This document shows, piece after piece, positions 1 through 9,136 of a stretch of DNA of 64,000 nt. Origin of the DNA: Dehalococcoidia bacterium UBA1141 (GTDB lineage: Bacteria > Chloroflexota > Dehalococcoidia > Lucifugimonadales > UBA3495); assembly GCA_002311385.1 (NCBI GenBank), contig DCAE01000047.1, positions 1-64,000 of the forward strand. The letters are read 5' to 3'. Within the stretch, counting starts at the first letter, position 1, and every line of letters starts with the position of its first letter. The notes below the pieces were generated by a model, which had not been told where the DNA came from, made no database searches, and saw nothing but the letters and a program-made list of their open reading frames with translations. The translations under genes were made by a program, and so were the position numbers.

Positions 1-13
1 TTGTGAACGGGAG

Positions 14-121
14 ACCTTCCCCCGTAAAGGGGGGAGGGGCTTATTCGCGTACTTGGAAATAGGCCAATCTTCTTTCCTGTGCGGAGCGGGAACCTGTCCT
101 CTCCCCCTTTACGGGGGAGAG
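14..121. repeat. MITE-like intergenic element with inverted ends
   Basis: The 15-bp block at 19-33 (CCCCCGTAAAGGGGG) is the exact reverse complement of the block at 103-117, and the similarity extends to about 24 bp on each side. The space between holds no reading frame. The C-run/TTTACG/G-run ends resemble small non-autonomous intergenic elements seen in many environmental genomes. Whether it is mobile here is inference. It lies just downstream of the leftward CoA-transferase gene and could also act as a hairpin at its 3' end. Confidence 0.55.
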
Positions 122-155
122 TTAGAGTGGGGGTATGATTTTTTACGGAATTTCG

Positions 156-1367
156 CTAGATTACTCCTGACGAGCGTAAATTGACCAAGTCTGCTTGCGC
201 ATATCCCAACTCTCCACAGTAAATCTCGGTGTTGTGCTGGCCCAACAGAGGAGCAGGATAACGAAATTCAAAGTCCATGGCCGACAACTTGGGTCCCATG
301 CCGGGATATCGGGCTTTGCCAGCGATCGGGTGGTCCAATTCCGCAAAGAATCCCCGCTCACGCAGGTGCTGGCACTCCAACAAGTCTCCGGCGTCTTGAG
401 CCATCCCAAAGACGAGCCGCCGCTCCCCCGATTCTTCGAAGAGTGGTTTACGATCCCACTGGGCCAGGCCTTTAATCAGCAATTGCTTCAATTCCTCGCC
501 GTGCTCAATCCGGCCAGCGCCGGTGGCGAACCGCTCGTCCTTGAGTTCCTCCAAGCCAATGAGTTCGGCGACTACCGGCCAGGGTTGAGAGCCTTGGACC
601 GATGGCACCACGTAGCCGTCCTTGGCAGGCATCAATTCCTCGAATCCCGAACCGCGGACAGGACGTCGGCCTTTAATGGCCCCCATGTAGGTGTAATAAG
701 GCACAGCCTGAACCAAGTGGGACGCAAGGCACTCCACGATGGAAACCTCCACCTGCTGACCTTCACCGGTGGCCATGCGCTGGAAGAGGGCCGCCAGAGT
801 GGCTGCGGCGGCATTTGCTCCGGATACGTAGAAGGACTGGTCCAATGCGTTTCGCAGTGGTTCCCGGTCCGAATCTCCGGAGTGGTACATCAACCCGCTC
901 ATGGCACAGGTGATAATGTCGGTGGCAGAAAAGTCTCTGTATGGTCCCGATAGGCCAAAGGGGGTGATAGAAGTGACAACCAAGGCGGGGTTCACTTGTG
1001 CCAATGTGGGATAGTCCAGACCCAGGTTCTCCGATTCCGTGGGCGAGAAGTTCTCCACCAGCACGTCAACATCTCCGAGCAACAAGTCAAGAATCGCCCT
1101 GCCGGAGCCGGAAGCCAGGTCCAGAGTGATGCCCCGCTTGTTGGAGTTTAGGTAAAGGAACTGAACGCTCTTGTCGGGATGAGGGTCGTCCCCAACAAAG
1201 GGACCGGACCGCCTGGAAACGTCACCTGAATCCGGCGCCTCAACTTTTATAACTTCGGCGCCGTAATCTGCCAGCAGTTTGGCGCAAAACGGGCCGGACA
1301 CGTGACTGCTCAGATCAAGAACTCGGATACCTTCTAAAATCCCGGTGGTCACTCTTCGTATTCCCAA
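156..1367 (-). CDS. Family III (CaiB/BaiF) acyl-CoA:carboxylate CoA-transferase
   Basis: Moves coenzyme A between an acyl-CoA and a carboxylate in the cytosol. The 403-residue length fits family III. The start has the family's GIRVLDLSSHVSGPFCAKLLADYGAEVIKVE-like opening, there is an NSNKRGITLDL segment near residue 75, and the expected catalytic Asp is at about residue 150 (SATD). The C-terminal part has the usual GTP-like linker and a closing LGQHNTEI segment. The gene starts inside the 3' end of the upstream dehydratase gene (19-base overlap), so the two are translationally linked and probably act on one CoA thioester. The substrate cannot be read from sequence. A GTG five codons further in is an alternative start. 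Confidence 0.85.
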   Translation of the reverse strand: MGIRRVTTGILEGIRVLDLSSHVSGPFCAKLLADYGAEVIKVEAPDSGDVSRRSGPFVGDDPHPDKSVQFLYLNSNKRGITLDLASGSGRAILDLLLGDVDVLVENFSPTESENLGLDYPTLAQVNPALVVTSITPFGLSGPYRDFSATDIITCAMSGLMYHSGDSDREPLRNALDQSFYVSGANAAAATLAALFQRMATGEGQQVEVSIVECLASHLVQAVPYYTYMGAIKGRRPVRGSGFEELMPAKDGYVVPSVQGSQPWPVVAELIGLEELKDERFATGAGRIEHGEELKQLLIKGLAQWDRKPLFEESGERRLVFGMAQDAGDLLECQHLRERGFFAELDHPIAGKARYPGMGPKLSAMDFEFRYPAPLLGQHNTEIYCGELGYAQADLVNLRSSGVI

Positions 1368-2428
1368 ACCAATGGCAGGCTCTGGCCTCGCTTGGGAAGA
1401 ACAACCGTTGCTTGGCCGGAGACTGTCATTTCACCACGGTTATTGCGCAACCCGACCTGGCAATCCACGTAGCCAAAGCCCTCCACCTCTCGCTTGCCGG
1501 TAACGGCGCCGTAGGCTGTCAGTACGTCACCGGGATAATCCATGCCCCGGTGTTGCACCTGATAGCGTTTGAACCAGCCTTCCTCCCCGGCGAACCTGAC
1601 CAGCAGCTCCCCGATGTACTGGTTCTTCAGCGAGCCATTGACCACCACGTTGCTAAGGCCTTGGCGTAGCTGAGCGAAGGGAAGGTCCCAGTGAATACGA
1701 GCGTAGTTGCCGTTAGCGGCGGCCCAACGCACCAAGTGGGTGGTGGTGATGGGTCCCTTCACCACCGAAGGAAGTTCGTCTCCTTCTGTCACGTCCTCGA
1801 AATAGCGCTGCTGGGACTCTTGGGACTGGGGCTTGGGCAGCACCACATCGGATGATGGCGGCGAAACAACTACTTCTTGCAGTGTTGTTTCCAAGGCGGC
1901 TGCAGAGGCGTTGCCCTTGCCCAGTTCGTCCTCTCCCGGTAATGTGCGGTGGATGCTGACCCGGTCGGCAATGCTGATTTCTTGATTGTCTTGGTCGGTC
2001 AGGGTTTCCTGGCGTATCACGAATACCAGAGGCCCCGAGCGGCCCTGTTTCTCAAAGATATCCCGGATGCGGAACTTGCGGGTCACCCATGCGCCAACGT
2101 ATGCGGGACGCAAGAATTGCCAATCGCTGCCGCCGTTTAGGCCATAGCTGTTGAATGGCAGTGGGACTTCAAAGTGAGATTCCTGACCTGCGCCAAAAAA
2201 GCCGATGGGAGGAGCAATATCCTTCCAAGTGGCCAAGGGGGGGCAGAGTAGCCCGCCAAAACGGCTCCTCTTGGCGTAGTCTGCGTCAACATAGAAGGGG
2301 TTGGGGTCTTCGGTGGCGTCGGCCAGGTCGTAGGCCATCTCGTCGCTTATGGCGAAGCGGTTACGCTCTGGCGGTGTTTCCTGGCCGATGAGGGCCAGCA
2401 CTTCCGGTGTTATCAGTTTAGAAGCCAT
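1349..2428 (-). CDS. Two-hotdog acyl-CoA dehydratase (FAS1-like dehydratase N-half, MaoC-like C-half)
   Basis: Probable hydratase/dehydratase acting on an enoyl- or hydroxyacyl-CoA. The N-terminal 150 residues look like the FAS1-like dehydratase hotdog (DPNPFYVDADYAKRSRFGG near residue 45). The second half, from about residue 205, has a MaoC-type segment with a YARIHWD motif, in the position of the Asp/His hydratase pair. At 359 residues it has the size of fused double-hotdog enzymes such as mesaconyl-type hydratases. It overlaps the CoA-transferase downstream, suggesting one short catabolic operon. No signal peptide. The family call is fairly sure; the exact substrate is unknown. Confidence 0.75.
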   Translation of the reverse strand: MASKLITPEVLALIGQETPPERNRFAISDEMAYDLADATEDPNPFYVDADYAKRSRFGGLLCPPLATWKDIAPPIGFFGAGQESHFEVPLPFNSYGLNGGSDWQFLRPAYVGAWVTRKFRIRDIFEKQGRSGPLVFVIRQETLTDQDNQEISIADRVSIHRTLPGEDELGKGNASAAALETTLQEVVVSPPSSDVVLPKPQSQESQQRYFEDVTEGDELPSVVKGPITTTHLVRWAAANGNYARIHWDLPFAQLRQGLSNVVVNGSLKNQYIGELLVRFAGEEGWFKRYQVQHRGMDYPGDVLTAYGAVTGKREVEGFGYVDCQVGLRNNRGEMTVSGQATVVLPKRGQSLPLVWEYEE

Positions 2429-2694
2429 GAACGGTGTCCCTTTCGATTGATTTCGGTTAATACCATGAATTGTTTGAGTGATTCCATCGCCGATGTTGCC
2501 TGAAATAAAATGTAAATCGGCTGTGTATTAGGCATCGGAGCGACAGCAGCAGTTTAGCATAGAAGCGTGACTACCGGACCGGTAGAGATTCTTTCTCACT
2601 TTCCAGATTTGGCAGCCCAATTGTCGCCAATGTGTGTTGTAAGATAGGAACATTATAGCCCCTTTTCCTCACGGGAAAAGTTAGGAGTACTCAA

Positions 2695-3210
2695 ATGACC
2701 CTGACTCAGTTTATTGAAGACTCATTCGCCAAAGAGCATGAGTTTCTGATGGATGCCGTCCACGACCTGACCCACCAAGAGTTGGTTTTTCGAGCCGGGC
2801 CCGAGGCCAATAACATCAACTGGCTGCTCTGGCATATGTTCCGCGTGGAAGATATGTGGATTCAGTTCTTCATCAAGAAAGAGGCTGAGATTTGGGAGAG
2901 AGACGGCTGGAACGAAAAATTTGGGCTGCCCACGAGAGACAACGGTTTTGAGCATACCCCGGAGCAAGTCGCCAATTTCCCAACGCTGGACCTGAAGGAG
3001 CTATTAGCGTATGGCGAATCCTTGCGGGCGGCGACCCTGGAGTATCTGAGAAGCCTCAACGCCGAAGACTTTGAAATGGTTCCCCGGGAAAGGCGGCCTG
3101 AGATGTCCGTGGGCCAGATATTCCGGCAAATCGTTGGCGAATTCTACCAGCATCAGGGCCACATCTCTTATATAAAGGGTTTGGCCCGCTCCGGCGCCAA
3201 ATCCGCCTAG
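2695..3210 (+). CDS. DinB-family four-helix protein
   Basis: A 171-residue helical protein of the DinB/YfiT superfamily, which usually binds a divalent metal through three histidines and in some members acts as a thiol transferase or hydrolase. Visible candidate ligands are the His in NWLLWHMFRVED (about residue 47) and the two late histidines in EFYQHQGHISYIKG (about residues 153-157). The start ATG is preceded by a purine-rich AGGAGT at suitable spacing. It stands alone, followed by a hairpin terminator. DinB proteins are often stress-linked, but nothing here shows the reaction. Confidence 0.8.
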   Translation: MTLTQFIEDSFAKEHEFLMDAVHDLTHQELVFRAGPEANNINWLLWHMFRVEDMWIQFFIKKEAEIWERDGWNEKFGLPTRDNGFEHTPEQVANFPTLDLKELLAYGESLRAATLEYLRSLNAEDFEMVPRERRPEMSVGQIFRQIVGEFYQHQGHISYIKGLARSGAKSA

Positions 3211-3288
3211 TCGGCTTTCCATTGGCTTCCCATCGGCTTCCCGGTCCGCTCTTTCCAACAATCTCAGTTCACGGCAGCCAGTGAACTT

Positions 3289-3310
3289 GCCACCTGACCG
3301 GTGGCTTTTT
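3289..3310 (+). terminator. Intrinsic terminator after the DinB gene
   Basis: A perfect 6-bp stem GCCACC/GGTGGC (3289-3294 with 3300-3305) with a 5-base loop is followed immediately by TTTTT. It lies 79 bases after the DinB stop codon in the right orientation. Confidence 0.65.
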
Positions 3311-3430
3311 GCTTGTATCGCGCTTTGGATACCCTAGGGCGACCGGAGCCATTTTACCTATAATGGTTTCTAATATTCCAGTGTCGATCGGCGTGTCGGG
3401 CACCGGCTATGGGTGGATGGGAGAGACGGG

Positions 3431-5185
3431 ATGAATACCCCAGGCAAAGCCAGATTAATCATTATTGCGGGATTGGCTATTCTTATCATGGCTTGTGCCT
3501 CCGATGGTTCCAGCTCTGGTTCCCAAGTCAGTTCGCCTGAACAATCTGGACCAGAGCAACCCACCTTGATGGCAACGCTGGCACCAACTCCGACCACTAT
3601 CCCCTCTGCCACAAAAGTCCCAACGCCCACACCCACTCCGGTTCCGGTGCCTTTGGCCAAGAATTTAGGCGAACAGGGCGGTTCTTTGACCGTGGCAGGA
3701 TTCGCCGACGTTCCCCACCGGGACGTGCACCAAACCGTGCAAGAAACATTGGCCTCATTGGGGCCTGGGTTGGCGTATAGCCGGTTGCTCAGGCTTCAGC
3801 CCGGCCCGGGCAATGAACAACCCAACCTGTTATTGGAATGCGACCTGTGTTTAAGCTGGGAATTGACTTCCGACCTGGCATTTGAGTTCCAACTAAGGGA
3901 GGATGTCAGGTGGCAAAACATCGCTCCGGTAAATGGCCGCGCTTTGGTGGCCGACGATCTTGTTTATAGCTACAACCGTATGCGCACTCCAGGGTGGGCC
4001 AGCTCCGGGTTATTAGCGTCTTTCGGCGAAATTGAGGCCTTGGGTCCCCATAGTCTTAGGATTGAATTAGCCGTGGCAGACGCCGACGCCTTGCTGTCTT
4101 TGGCCGACGGCCATAGCAAAATCGTTGCCCGAGAGGTTGTGGATCAGTTTGGAGACCTTCGGGAAAGCCCGGTGGTCGGGACGGGCCCTTGGATCTGGGT
4201 GGAATCCGAAGCCTCGGCCGGCACATTCTTGCACCGTAACCCGAACTACTTTGAAGACGGACTACCTCTCCTTGATGAACTGGCAATCAGGCCGATAAAG
4301 CCCATCGGAAACACCGATTCCCCAGGCCTTGAGCGGCTGGCTGCTTTCCAAAGCGGCATCGTAGATATGGCTATTCTTCCTCCCAGCGAGTGGAGGCAAC
4401 TGCGGGATTCAGGAACTGAAGTCGGCTCTGTATTATCTCGTCAGTCCGGCACCGGTGTCGCCTTGAGCTTCAACGTCCAGTCGCAACAATTAGCCGACGT
4501 TGCCGTGCGGCGGGCGATTTGGCGGGCAATCGACCCTTGGAACTATGTGGACACCGTCTGGTCCGGTCAGGGATTTGTGAGCTTGGGGATACCCGTCCGC
4601 AGCCCAACATCGTTGTTGAGCCGCGAAGAGATGCGTGGCCTGTATTTCGCCGACCCCGGCATGGCCAGGGATGCGCTGGCCGAGGTGGCCGGCAACCTGG
4701 ACATCGAGATTTCCGTACGGACTGAGTCTTTCGGTGATGTTTACGTGGGCCTTGAGCAACGCTTGACCGACGACCTAAAGCAGGTCGGGTTTAACCCCAC
4801 CATACGGCGTCTCGATCCCGCCCAGTTCAGCGACGTGGTCTTGAATCAACGGGACTATCAGATTGCGCTGGGAGTGCTGCCGCCGACATCCACGACCAAT
4901 AGCTTCTTGACTGCCCTGCTCCATAGTCAAGGGCGATGGAACATTTCCGGCCATCAAGACCGGGAATTGGACGCTATGATTGAGATGCAGGCATCAGAGT
5001 TTGACCCTATTAAGCGGGAAGAACTGCTAAAGGAGATTCAGCGCCGAGTGCTGGACCAAGCCTATCTATTCAGCCCCGTGACCGGCGCATCGCGATGGGT
5101 GTTCGACCCGCAGGTGCGCGGTTTCTACCCCAACACGGCACTATCCGAATATCATTACTGGTCTCGAGTCTGGCTGGACCGGTGA
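3431..5185 (+). CDS. ABC-transporter solute-binding lipoprotein, family 5 (peptide/nickel type)
   Basis: Extracytoplasmic receptor for an oligopeptide-like ligand. The start at 3431 is chosen over an upstream in-frame ATG at 3413 because GGGAGAG lies just before it and the signal peptide then begins directly. A hydrophobic stretch ends in a lipobox LIMAC, so the protein should be lipidated at that Cys. A Pro/Thr-rich linker of about 50 residues (TPTPTPVPVP) follows, as in Chloroflexota lipoproteins. The body has SBP_bac_5 features: a segment on ligand-dependent readout (FEFQLREDVRWQ), GTGPWIWVE, and a DLKQVGFN segment near the end. No permease or ATPase gene is adjacent, so it is an orphan receptor. 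Confidence 0.85.
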   Translation: MNTPGKARLIIIAGLAILIMACASDGSSSGSQVSSPEQSGPEQPTLMATLAPTPTTIPSATKVPTPTPTPVPVPLAKNLGEQGGSLTVAGFADVPHRDVHQTVQETLASLGPGLAYSRLLRLQPGPGNEQPNLLLECDLCLSWELTSDLAFEFQLREDVRWQNIAPVNGRALVADDLVYSYNRMRTPGWASSGLLASFGEIEALGPHSLRIELAVADADALLSLADGHSKIVAREVVDQFGDLRESPVVGTGPWIWVESEASAGTFLHRNPNYFEDGLPLLDELAIRPIKPIGNTDSPGLERLAAFQSGIVDMAILPPSEWRQLRDSGTEVGSVLSRQSGTGVALSFNVQSQQLADVAVRRAIWRAIDPWNYVDTVWSGQGFVSLGIPVRSPTSLLSREEMRGLYFADPGMARDALAEVAGNLDIEISVRTESFGDVYVGLEQRLTDDLKQVGFNPTIRRLDPAQFSDVVLNQRDYQIALGVLPPTSTTNSFLTALLHSQGRWNISGHQDRELDAMIEMQASEFDPIKREELLKEIQRRVLDQAYLFSPVTGASRWVFDPQVRGFYPNTALSEYHYWSRVWLDR

Positions 5186-5203
5186 TTCTGTAGTGGGGCT
5201 ATT

Positions 5204-5683
5204 TCAGCCAGACTGGGCATGGGAATTACTGGAACGGTATTTTTTGATGCCTTCTTCGAGGGCAACCCACGGGAGCAGGGCGCATTTTATGCGTACTGGG
5301 AACTGCCTGACCACCGTCAGAGATTTTAGCGGCCCCAAATCAACTGAAGATTTCTCCCCTTCGTCTCTCCCATACATCGTGTCACGGAAGGCCAACGCCA
5401 AGGCATCCAAGTCTTCCAGTTTCTGCCCCTTCATCGCCTCCGACATCAAAGACGCCGTTGCCTGAATGATGGAACAGCCTTCTGATCGAACGCCTACTTC
5501 GACCACAGTGCCGGCATCGTCGAATTTAAGCTGCAAGATGATACGGTCACCGCAAAACGGGTTGAATTCCTCGGATTCAAGGTCGGCCTCAGCCAGGATT
5601 CCCCGATTCCGGGGGCTCCGAAAATGCTCGAGGATCAAGTCTCCGTACAGGCCGTCGAGGGGAACATCGGGGGATTGAGGCAT
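5204..5683 (-). CDS. Second SufU-like Fe-S assembly protein
   Basis: A 159-residue member of the SufU/IscU scaffold fold. The three conserved cysteines are present: NPFCGD (about residue 43), EGCSI (about 69) and IKCALLPW (near 135), along with the Asp after the first Cys. SufU proteins bind zinc and accept sulfur from SufS. It is a diverged paralogue of the SufU gene at 5942-6391 and is the last gene in the suf direction, separated from its paralogue by 258 bases holding a hairpin repeat. It also converges on the binding-protein gene. Whether it serves a different client or is redundant cannot be told. Confidence 0.85.
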   Translation of the reverse strand: MPQSPDVPLDGLYGDLILEHFRSPRNRGILAEADLESEEFNPFCGDRIILQLKFDDAGTVVEVGVRSEGCSIIQATASLMSEAMKGQKLEDLDALALAFRDTMYGRDEGEKSSVDLGPLKSLTVVRQFPVRIKCALLPWVALEEGIKKYRSSNSHAQSG

Positions 5684-5782
5684 TAGTTGTCTTTTTTATC
5701 TAGTCTGCTGAAGTTCGATTGGCAACAAATAGCGTAGCACAACAGATGGGCCGGGTCTGTTAGGCGCACCACTAACATATTC

Positions 5783-5860
5783 GTCATTCCGGCGAAGGCC
5801 GGAATCCAGTAATCATCCCGACTACGCGAGTTTGTGGGCACTGGCCTCCGCCGGTGAGAC
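5783..5860. repeat. REP-like palindromic intergenic repeat
   Basis: A perfect 8-bp stem ATTCCGGC/GCCGGAAT with a GAAG loop lies at 5786-5805. A second, imperfect hairpin CACTGGC/GCCGGTG follows at about 5839-5856. The first hairpin matches the very widespread TCATTCC-type intergenic repeat whose spurious translation reads WIPAFAGMT. It separates the two sufU paralogues and may modulate or end read-through between them. Confidence 0.7.
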
Positions 5861-5941
5861 GGGTAGTTGGCGCACAGAGCGGGTGATACAAAGTAAAAGT
5901 GGTGAATCCGGTAACGCTTCGAGGATGATGCCAGATAGGAC

Positions 5942-6391
5942 CTACTCTGTGGTAACTGCGTCGTCCTGGCCATCCATGGCGGCACGGAGAGTGTGCCAAG
6001 CCAACACGGCGCATTTGATGCGTGTAGGGAATTCCACCACGCCTGAGAGAGATTCCAAGTCGCCGAGGGTATCGTAGTCCAATTCGGCGTCTAGGTCGGT
6101 CATCATCAACCGGAAAGCCTCAAATGTTTCCTCGGCTTCACTGGTTGATTTGCCTTTCACGCTTTGAGTCATCATAGATGCTGATGCTCTGGAGATGGCG
6201 CAGCCCGAACCTTGAAACGACACGTCGTTGATCACGCCGTCGGCCACTTGTAGAAACACGGTTATCATGTCCCCGCACAGGGGATTAAAGCCCTCGGCAG
6301 ACTGAGTCGCGTCTTCCATGCTGCGGAAGTTGTGGGGCTTGCTGTTGTGCTCTAGGAGTATCTCCTGGTAAAGATCGTTTAAGCCAGCCAC
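5942..6391 (-). CDS. sufU: SufU sulfur-transfer/scaffold protein
   Basis: A 149-residue SufU, the partner that takes persulfide sulfur from SufS and passes it to SufBCD. The three zinc/sulfur cysteines are visible in NPLCGD (about residue 41), GSGCAISRAS (about 66) and RIKCAVLAW (about 128). The GTG start overlaps the sufS stop by one base, so the two are translationally coupled, as expected for an SufS-SufU pair. It is the fifth gene of the leftward suf operon. Confidence 0.92.
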   Translation of the reverse strand: MAGLNDLYQEILLEHNSKPHNFRSMEDATQSAEGFNPLCGDMITVFLQVADGVINDVSFQGSGCAISRASASMMTQSVKGKSTSEAEETFEAFRLMMTDLDAELDYDTLGDLESLSGVVEFPTRIKCAVLAWHTLRAAMDGQDDAVTTE

Positions 6392-7653
6392 TAGCTGAAC
6401 ACCTCAATGACGCGGTCGATTGCTTTCGCCAGAGCATCCAGGTCTTCTTTGGTGTTGTAAAAGGCCAAGGAAGCCCTAGCGGTAGCCGGGATCCCGAAGC
6501 GGTCCATCAGCGGCTGGGCGCAATGATGCCCGGTACGTATCGCGATACCCTCGGCGTCAAGTATGGTGCCTATGTCGTGGGGGTGAATGCCGTCCATCAC
6601 GAAAGACAATATTCCCGATTTCTCTTGGGCGGTGCCGATTATTTTAAGGCTACTGATTCGGGAAAGCAGTTCGGTCCCATATTCCAATAACCCGCTCTCG
6701 TAGGCCCCGATGCGCTCCATCCCCAAGGCATCAACGTAGTCCACAGCCGCACCCAAACCGATGCTTCCGGCAATGTTGGGCGTTCCTGCCTCAAATTTGT
6801 GAGGCAGGACATTGTATAAAGTCTTCTCAAAGGTGACTGAGCGAATCATCTCGCCGCCACCCTGATAGGGAGGCATGGCCTCCAACAGGTCGGCTTTTCC
6901 GTAGAGAATTCCAATTCCGGTGGGCCCATAAAGCTTGTGGCCCGAGAAAACGTAGAAGTCGCAATCCAAGTCCTGCACGTCCACCTTGGCATGCGCAACC
7001 GCTTGAGCACCGTCCAACAGCACCGGCACTCCGTGGGCGTGGGCTATCTCAACCACCCTCTTGGCTGGGATGATAGAGCCCAAGGCGTTGGATACATGAA
7101 CCATGGATACCAGTTTGGTGCGGCTGGTGATCAACGCCTCATATTCGTCAAGAAGCAATTCCCCGGAATCGTCTATGGGCGCCACTTTAAGGATTGCGCC
7201 CCTCTCTTGACAGAGCATCTGCCAGGGAACGATATTCGAGTGGTGCTCCATTGTGGAGATGATTATCTCATCGCCTTCCTGGATGTTCTCTCTGCCGTAG
7301 GTCTGAGCCACCAAATTTATGCCTTCGGTGGTGCCACGGACGTAGATAATCTCCCGGTCATCGTCAGCGTTGATGAAACGGCGAATCTTGCTCCGGGCTT
7401 CCTCGTAGTGGTCGGTGGCTCGTTGGCTAAGGGTGTGAACGCCGCGGTGCACGTTGGAGTTGTCCGACGAGTAGTACCCCACCAAGGCATCTATGACCGA
7501 TTGGGGCTTTTGGCTGGTGGCGGCATTATCCAGATAGACCAGAGGATGACCGTTCACCGTCTGATTGAGGATTGGAAAATCCTCTTTCACCTTGGCAACG
7601 TCAAAATCCAACAGAGGGTCACCCGTATGGGACGAAGTGTTGATACCGGTCAT
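6391..7653 (-). CDS. sufS: SufS-type group II cysteine desulfurase
   Basis: PLP enzyme that takes sulfur from cysteine as an enzyme persulfide, giving alanine. 420 residues. Visible: the NAATSQKP N-terminal segment, STMEHHSNIVPW, the PLP lysine in FSGHKLYGPTG (about residue 240), and the active-site Cys in the GHHCAQPLM loop near residue 378, in the short group II context. The start overlaps the sufD stop by four bases (ATGA). A sufU gene follows directly, which is the usual SufS-SufU arrangement in Gram-positive-type Suf systems. Confidence 0.95.
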   Translation of the reverse strand: MTGINTSSHTGDPLLDFDVAKVKEDFPILNQTVNGHPLVYLDNAATSQKPQSVIDALVGYYSSDNSNVHRGVHTLSQRATDHYEEARSKIRRFINADDDREIIYVRGTTEGINLVAQTYGRENIQEGDEIIISTMEHHSNIVPWQMLCQERGAILKVAPIDDSGELLLDEYEALITSRTKLVSMVHVSNALGSIIPAKRVVEIAHAHGVPVLLDGAQAVAHAKVDVQDLDCDFYVFSGHKLYGPTGIGILYGKADLLEAMPPYQGGGEMIRSVTFEKTLYNVLPHKFEAGTPNIAGSIGLGAAVDYVDALGMERIGAYESGLLEYGTELLSRISSLKIIGTAQEKSGILSFVMDGIHPHDIGTILDAEGIAIRTGHHCAQPLMDRFGIPATARASLAFYNTKEDLDALAKAIDRVIEVFS

Positions 7654-9020
7654 GCCGCACCGCCGATTTGAAGGCCAGATTGAGGAATCGCTTCCAAGAA
7701 CAAATCGTCTAAATACTGCTTTAGATGCTCGTTTTTTACTGTCTCGATGATATCCCTGGCGAAGGCATGGACCAACATGCGGCTGGCAGTGTCGGGATCC
7801 AGCCCACGGCTTCGCAGGTAAAAGAGGGAGTCTTTATCAACGTGGCCCGCAGTGGCTCCGTGGCCGCACTGAACGTCGTCCGCGTATATAAGCAGGCTTG
7901 GCTTGCTATCCACCTCGGCCTGAGCAGAGAGCAGTAGATTCTTGTCCGATTGATGAGCGCTGACCTTTTGAGCGTCTTTACGGACTAGAACCTCGCCACC
8001 GAAGACGGCTTTGGATTTGCCATCCAGGATGCCCTTATAGGTCAGTTGGCTGGTGGTGTAGGGCATGGCATGGTCGATACTTATCAAGTTGTCCATGTGC
8101 TGCCCTTCGGTAGTCAGATAAAGACCGTTCAAAGTACAAGAAGCGCCGGTGCCGTTCAGATGCACTTCGAAATCGTTTCTAGCCAAGGTCGTGCCGGTAG
8201 CAAAAGACGCTGATGAGAACACGCTGTCCTGACCTAAGTTTACCCGGCTGGTACCGACATGGAAGGCATGATCCGACTCAGCTATGAGGCGGTAGTGATC
8301 TAAATTGGCTCCTTCGTTTAGAGCAATCTCCGTCACTGCGTTGGTGAAACTTTCCTGGCCGGACTCACCCCCGTCAGCGCCGATATATGACTCGATAACC
8401 GTGGCTTGAGCGCCCTTCCCCATGATGATTAGCGTCCGGGGATAGTTGACGGTACTCTGAGGCGAAGCCGAGGTTAGGTAAATCAGGTTGACCGGCGATT
8501 CTAATACGCATCCGTCGGGAACATGGACGAACGCTCCGTCGCCCAGGAATGCTGTGTTCAGGGCGGCAAAACCGTCATCTTGGAAACCGGCGTTCTTTGC
8601 CAAATATTGTTCCACGTGAACGCTGCTGGATGTAATAGCATCGGCAAGGTTGTTAACAGTAACGCCGTTGATTGCGACCTTGCTGTCGTTTAGATTGGAC
8701 AGAGCAATGGAAAAGCGGCCATCGACAAAAACCAGATTTATCCAATCTTCTTTTCTTGGAGCAAGCCCGAGTGCCGGCTGACCACTCTCGGAAGTCAAAA
8801 GTCCGCCCAGACCGAAATCGGCTTTGGCTATGGGCGCCACATTGGTGTACTTCCAGCGCTCATTGCCTCTTCTGGCCGTGGGGAAACCCAACTCGGAGAA
8901 CTTGGTCCAAGCCTGGTCGCCAAGTTCAGTTAGCCAGGCCGGGCCGTCCGCAGCCCGACGTTCCCGTACAGCTTGAAAATCTGAATTGTAGTTGTCGAAT
9001 CTTGTTGCGGTTGAAGTCAT
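7650..9020 (-). CDS. sufD: SufD Fe-S assembly protein
   Basis: Partner of SufB in the SufB-C2-D scaffold complex that builds [4Fe-4S] clusters. 456 residues with the SUF right-handed beta-helix signature: ANLDHYRLI, LNGLYLTTEGQHMDN, ISIDHAMPYTTSQ, DDVQCGHGATAGHVD and FYLRSRGLD. The conserved His/Cys region QCGHGAT near residue 385 is kept. It follows sufC after a 116-base gap and overlaps sufS. The N-terminal 60 residues (KYTNVAPI) match SufD rather than SufB. Confidence 0.95.
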   Translation of the reverse strand: MTSTATRFDNYNSDFQAVRERRAADGPAWLTELGDQAWTKFSELGFPTARRGNERWKYTNVAPIAKADFGLGGLLTSESGQPALGLAPRKEDWINLVFVDGRFSIALSNLNDSKVAINGVTVNNLADAITSSSVHVEQYLAKNAGFQDDGFAALNTAFLGDGAFVHVPDGCVLESPVNLIYLTSASPQSTVNYPRTLIIMGKGAQATVIESYIGADGGESGQESFTNAVTEIALNEGANLDHYRLIAESDHAFHVGTSRVNLGQDSVFSSASFATGTTLARNDFEVHLNGTGASCTLNGLYLTTEGQHMDNLISIDHAMPYTTSQLTYKGILDGKSKAVFGGEVLVRKDAQKVSAHQSDKNLLLSAQAEVDSKPSLLIYADDVQCGHGATAGHVDKDSLFYLRSRGLDPDTASRMLVHAFARDIIETVKNEHLKQYLDDLFLEAIPQSGLQIGGAA

Positions 9021-9136
9021 TAATTGTAAGCCCGAAATCTAAGCCTGAAGTAAAGGCCTGAAGGTTTAGCCGCAATCAATCGTTACGGCTATCGATTTTT
9101 TTCCTGGAGTGCTGTGATAAGTTGGGAATGTTCCGC

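Noticed and set aside
195..953. Open frame of 252 codons on the + strand
   Set aside because: It lies antisense over the CoA-transferase, whose motifs are clear. It has no recognisable domain.
5683..5985. 100-codon leftward frame containing WIPAFAGMT
   Set aside because: This is the known spurious translation of an intergenic hairpin repeat, not a gene.
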